From contig JACQYL010000052.1 of assembly GCA_016208165.1 (NCBI GenBank), positions 1 to 64,000 of the forward strand: a stretch of DNA of 64,000 nt. Direction: 5' to 3'. The translations under genes were made by a program, and so were the position numbers. Below are positions 63,560 to 64,000 of this stretch, one piece after another. A model generated the notes under the pieces. The model was not told the origin of the DNA. It saw only the letters and a program-made list of their open reading frames with translations, and ran no database searches. Within the stretch, counting starts at the first letter, position 1. Each line of letters starts with the position of its first letter. The stretch is from Deltaproteobacteria bacterium (GTDB lineage Bacteria; Desulfobacterota; Desulfarculia; JACQYL01).

Positions 63560-64000
63560 TCATTTGTCATTCCAAATACCGGCCTTCACCAGGCGTTGAA
63601 TCAGCGCCTTGCGGCGTAGATGATCCGCCATGAATCTCTCCAATTCCTCTTGGAAGCGCTTTCCGCTCGCGTGAAGGGAATAGGCTTGGGAAAGATCGAC
63701 GAGGGCGCGGCAGGCCTCGTCATAAGCCAAACCCGATCCCCGTTGTACGGTCGTCCGAACCGATTTCCATGCTTCGGAATAATCTTTGGATAGGCTTTTG
63801 AGATACGCCTCGCGTTCCTTTCGGCGCTTGGCCTCCCGCTGCATCTCTTCTCGCCTTTGCTTTTCCAGCCGGATCTTTTCAGCCTTCTCGGCATTCTCAC
63901 GCAGTTCTCCCACAGTGTGTCGGGGCGCTTCGATTCCGCCCCCCCTCAAACCCCGCCGCCATGCCGCGAATCGGTTCTTGAGGGTCCGTTCGGCCAGCGA
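63560..64000 (-). CDS. Hypothetical protein, C-terminal part; 5' end outside window
   Basis: 146 codons open to the window edge. A highly charged helical segment (EKAEKIRLEKQRREEMQREAKRRKE region, about 40-75) precedes a compact C-terminal domain with SGLAYDEACRALVDLSQAY and LRRKALIQRLVKAG. The latter resembles the C-terminal tail of SWIM-zinc-finger proteins, but the SWIM motif itself is not within the window. Low certainty on family. Confidence 0.55.
   Translation of the reverse strand, partial: SLAERTLKNRFAAWRRGLRGGGIEAPRHTVGELRENAEKAEKIRLEKQRREEMQREAKRRKEREAYLKSLSKDYSEAWKSVRTTVQRGSGLAYDEACRALVDLSQAYSLHASGKRFQEELERFMADHLRRKALIQRLVKAGIWNDK

Overview
ORGANISM. The window is about 57% GC and densely coded on both strands. 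It carries a tyrosine-recombinase/TOBE regulator of the TunR type (described from sulfate reducers), a probable selenocysteine-containing DsrE-family protein, a pentaheme c cytochrome, an L-lactate dehydrogenase domain and many metal and oxyanion transporters. That mix fits a chromosome of a Desulfobacterota (former Deltaproteobacteria) member living in a metal-rich anoxic or oxic-anoxic setting. This is inference: there is no rRNA, and I recognised no tRNA or CRISPR array. LAYOUT. 1-2.7 kb: end of a fused double-ATPase metal ABC transporter with a His-rich tail, facing a remnant operon of small membrane proteins. 2.8-9.8 kb: DinB-like and VOC pair, SLC13 transporter, DUF486 protein, Tat-exported hemerythrin, PAP2 protein and porin. 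10-18.6 kb: metal block with ChrA, two Spy/ZraP-like periplasmic proteins, cytochrome c, CopA multicopper oxidase, CopB, a YHS-lactate dehydrogenase fusion and a wrecked copper P-type ATPase. 18.7-22.1 kb: thioredoxin-reductase-like flavoprotein behind a palindrome, then a TunR-like regulator divergent from a TauE/SafE transporter with an inverted-repeat site between them. 22.4-30.8 kb: YchF, a DEAD-box helicase with a terminator in its leader, pirin, a pseudo-phosphatase/glycosyltransferase fusion and a second TauE. 30.3-36.6 kb: CusCBA-type efflux operon. 37.4-46.9 kb: a chromate-type operon of seven genes (ChrB, lone ChrB C-domain, MFS, pentaheme cytochrome, outer-membrane barrel, PEP-synthase-like protein, ChrA) behind a perfect palindrome. 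47-53.2 kb: Ca/Na antiporter, GH17-GT2 glucan synthase, DsrE selenoprotein and a MetE-like methyltransferase. 53.5-60.6 kb: SLC13 transporter with four RCK_C domains and a three-gene FtsX-type ABC exporter. 61-64 kb: a decaying accessory segment (AAA/DUF4143 ATPase, frameshifted small gene, broken REP-associated transposase, window-edge gene). HOW IT WORKS TOGETHER. Most of the window handles metals and oxyanions: metal uptake or export (ABC, Cus, Cop), chromate (two ChrA, two ChrB-type proteins), sulfur or other oxyanions (two TauE, two SLC13), and periplasmic redox and chaperone proteins. The most notable items are the UGA/SECIS DsrE protein, the expanded chromate operon with a PEP-synthase-like member, the recombinase-derived regulator with a recombinase-like site, the YHS-LDH fusion, and a 58-bp element shared by two distant promoters.
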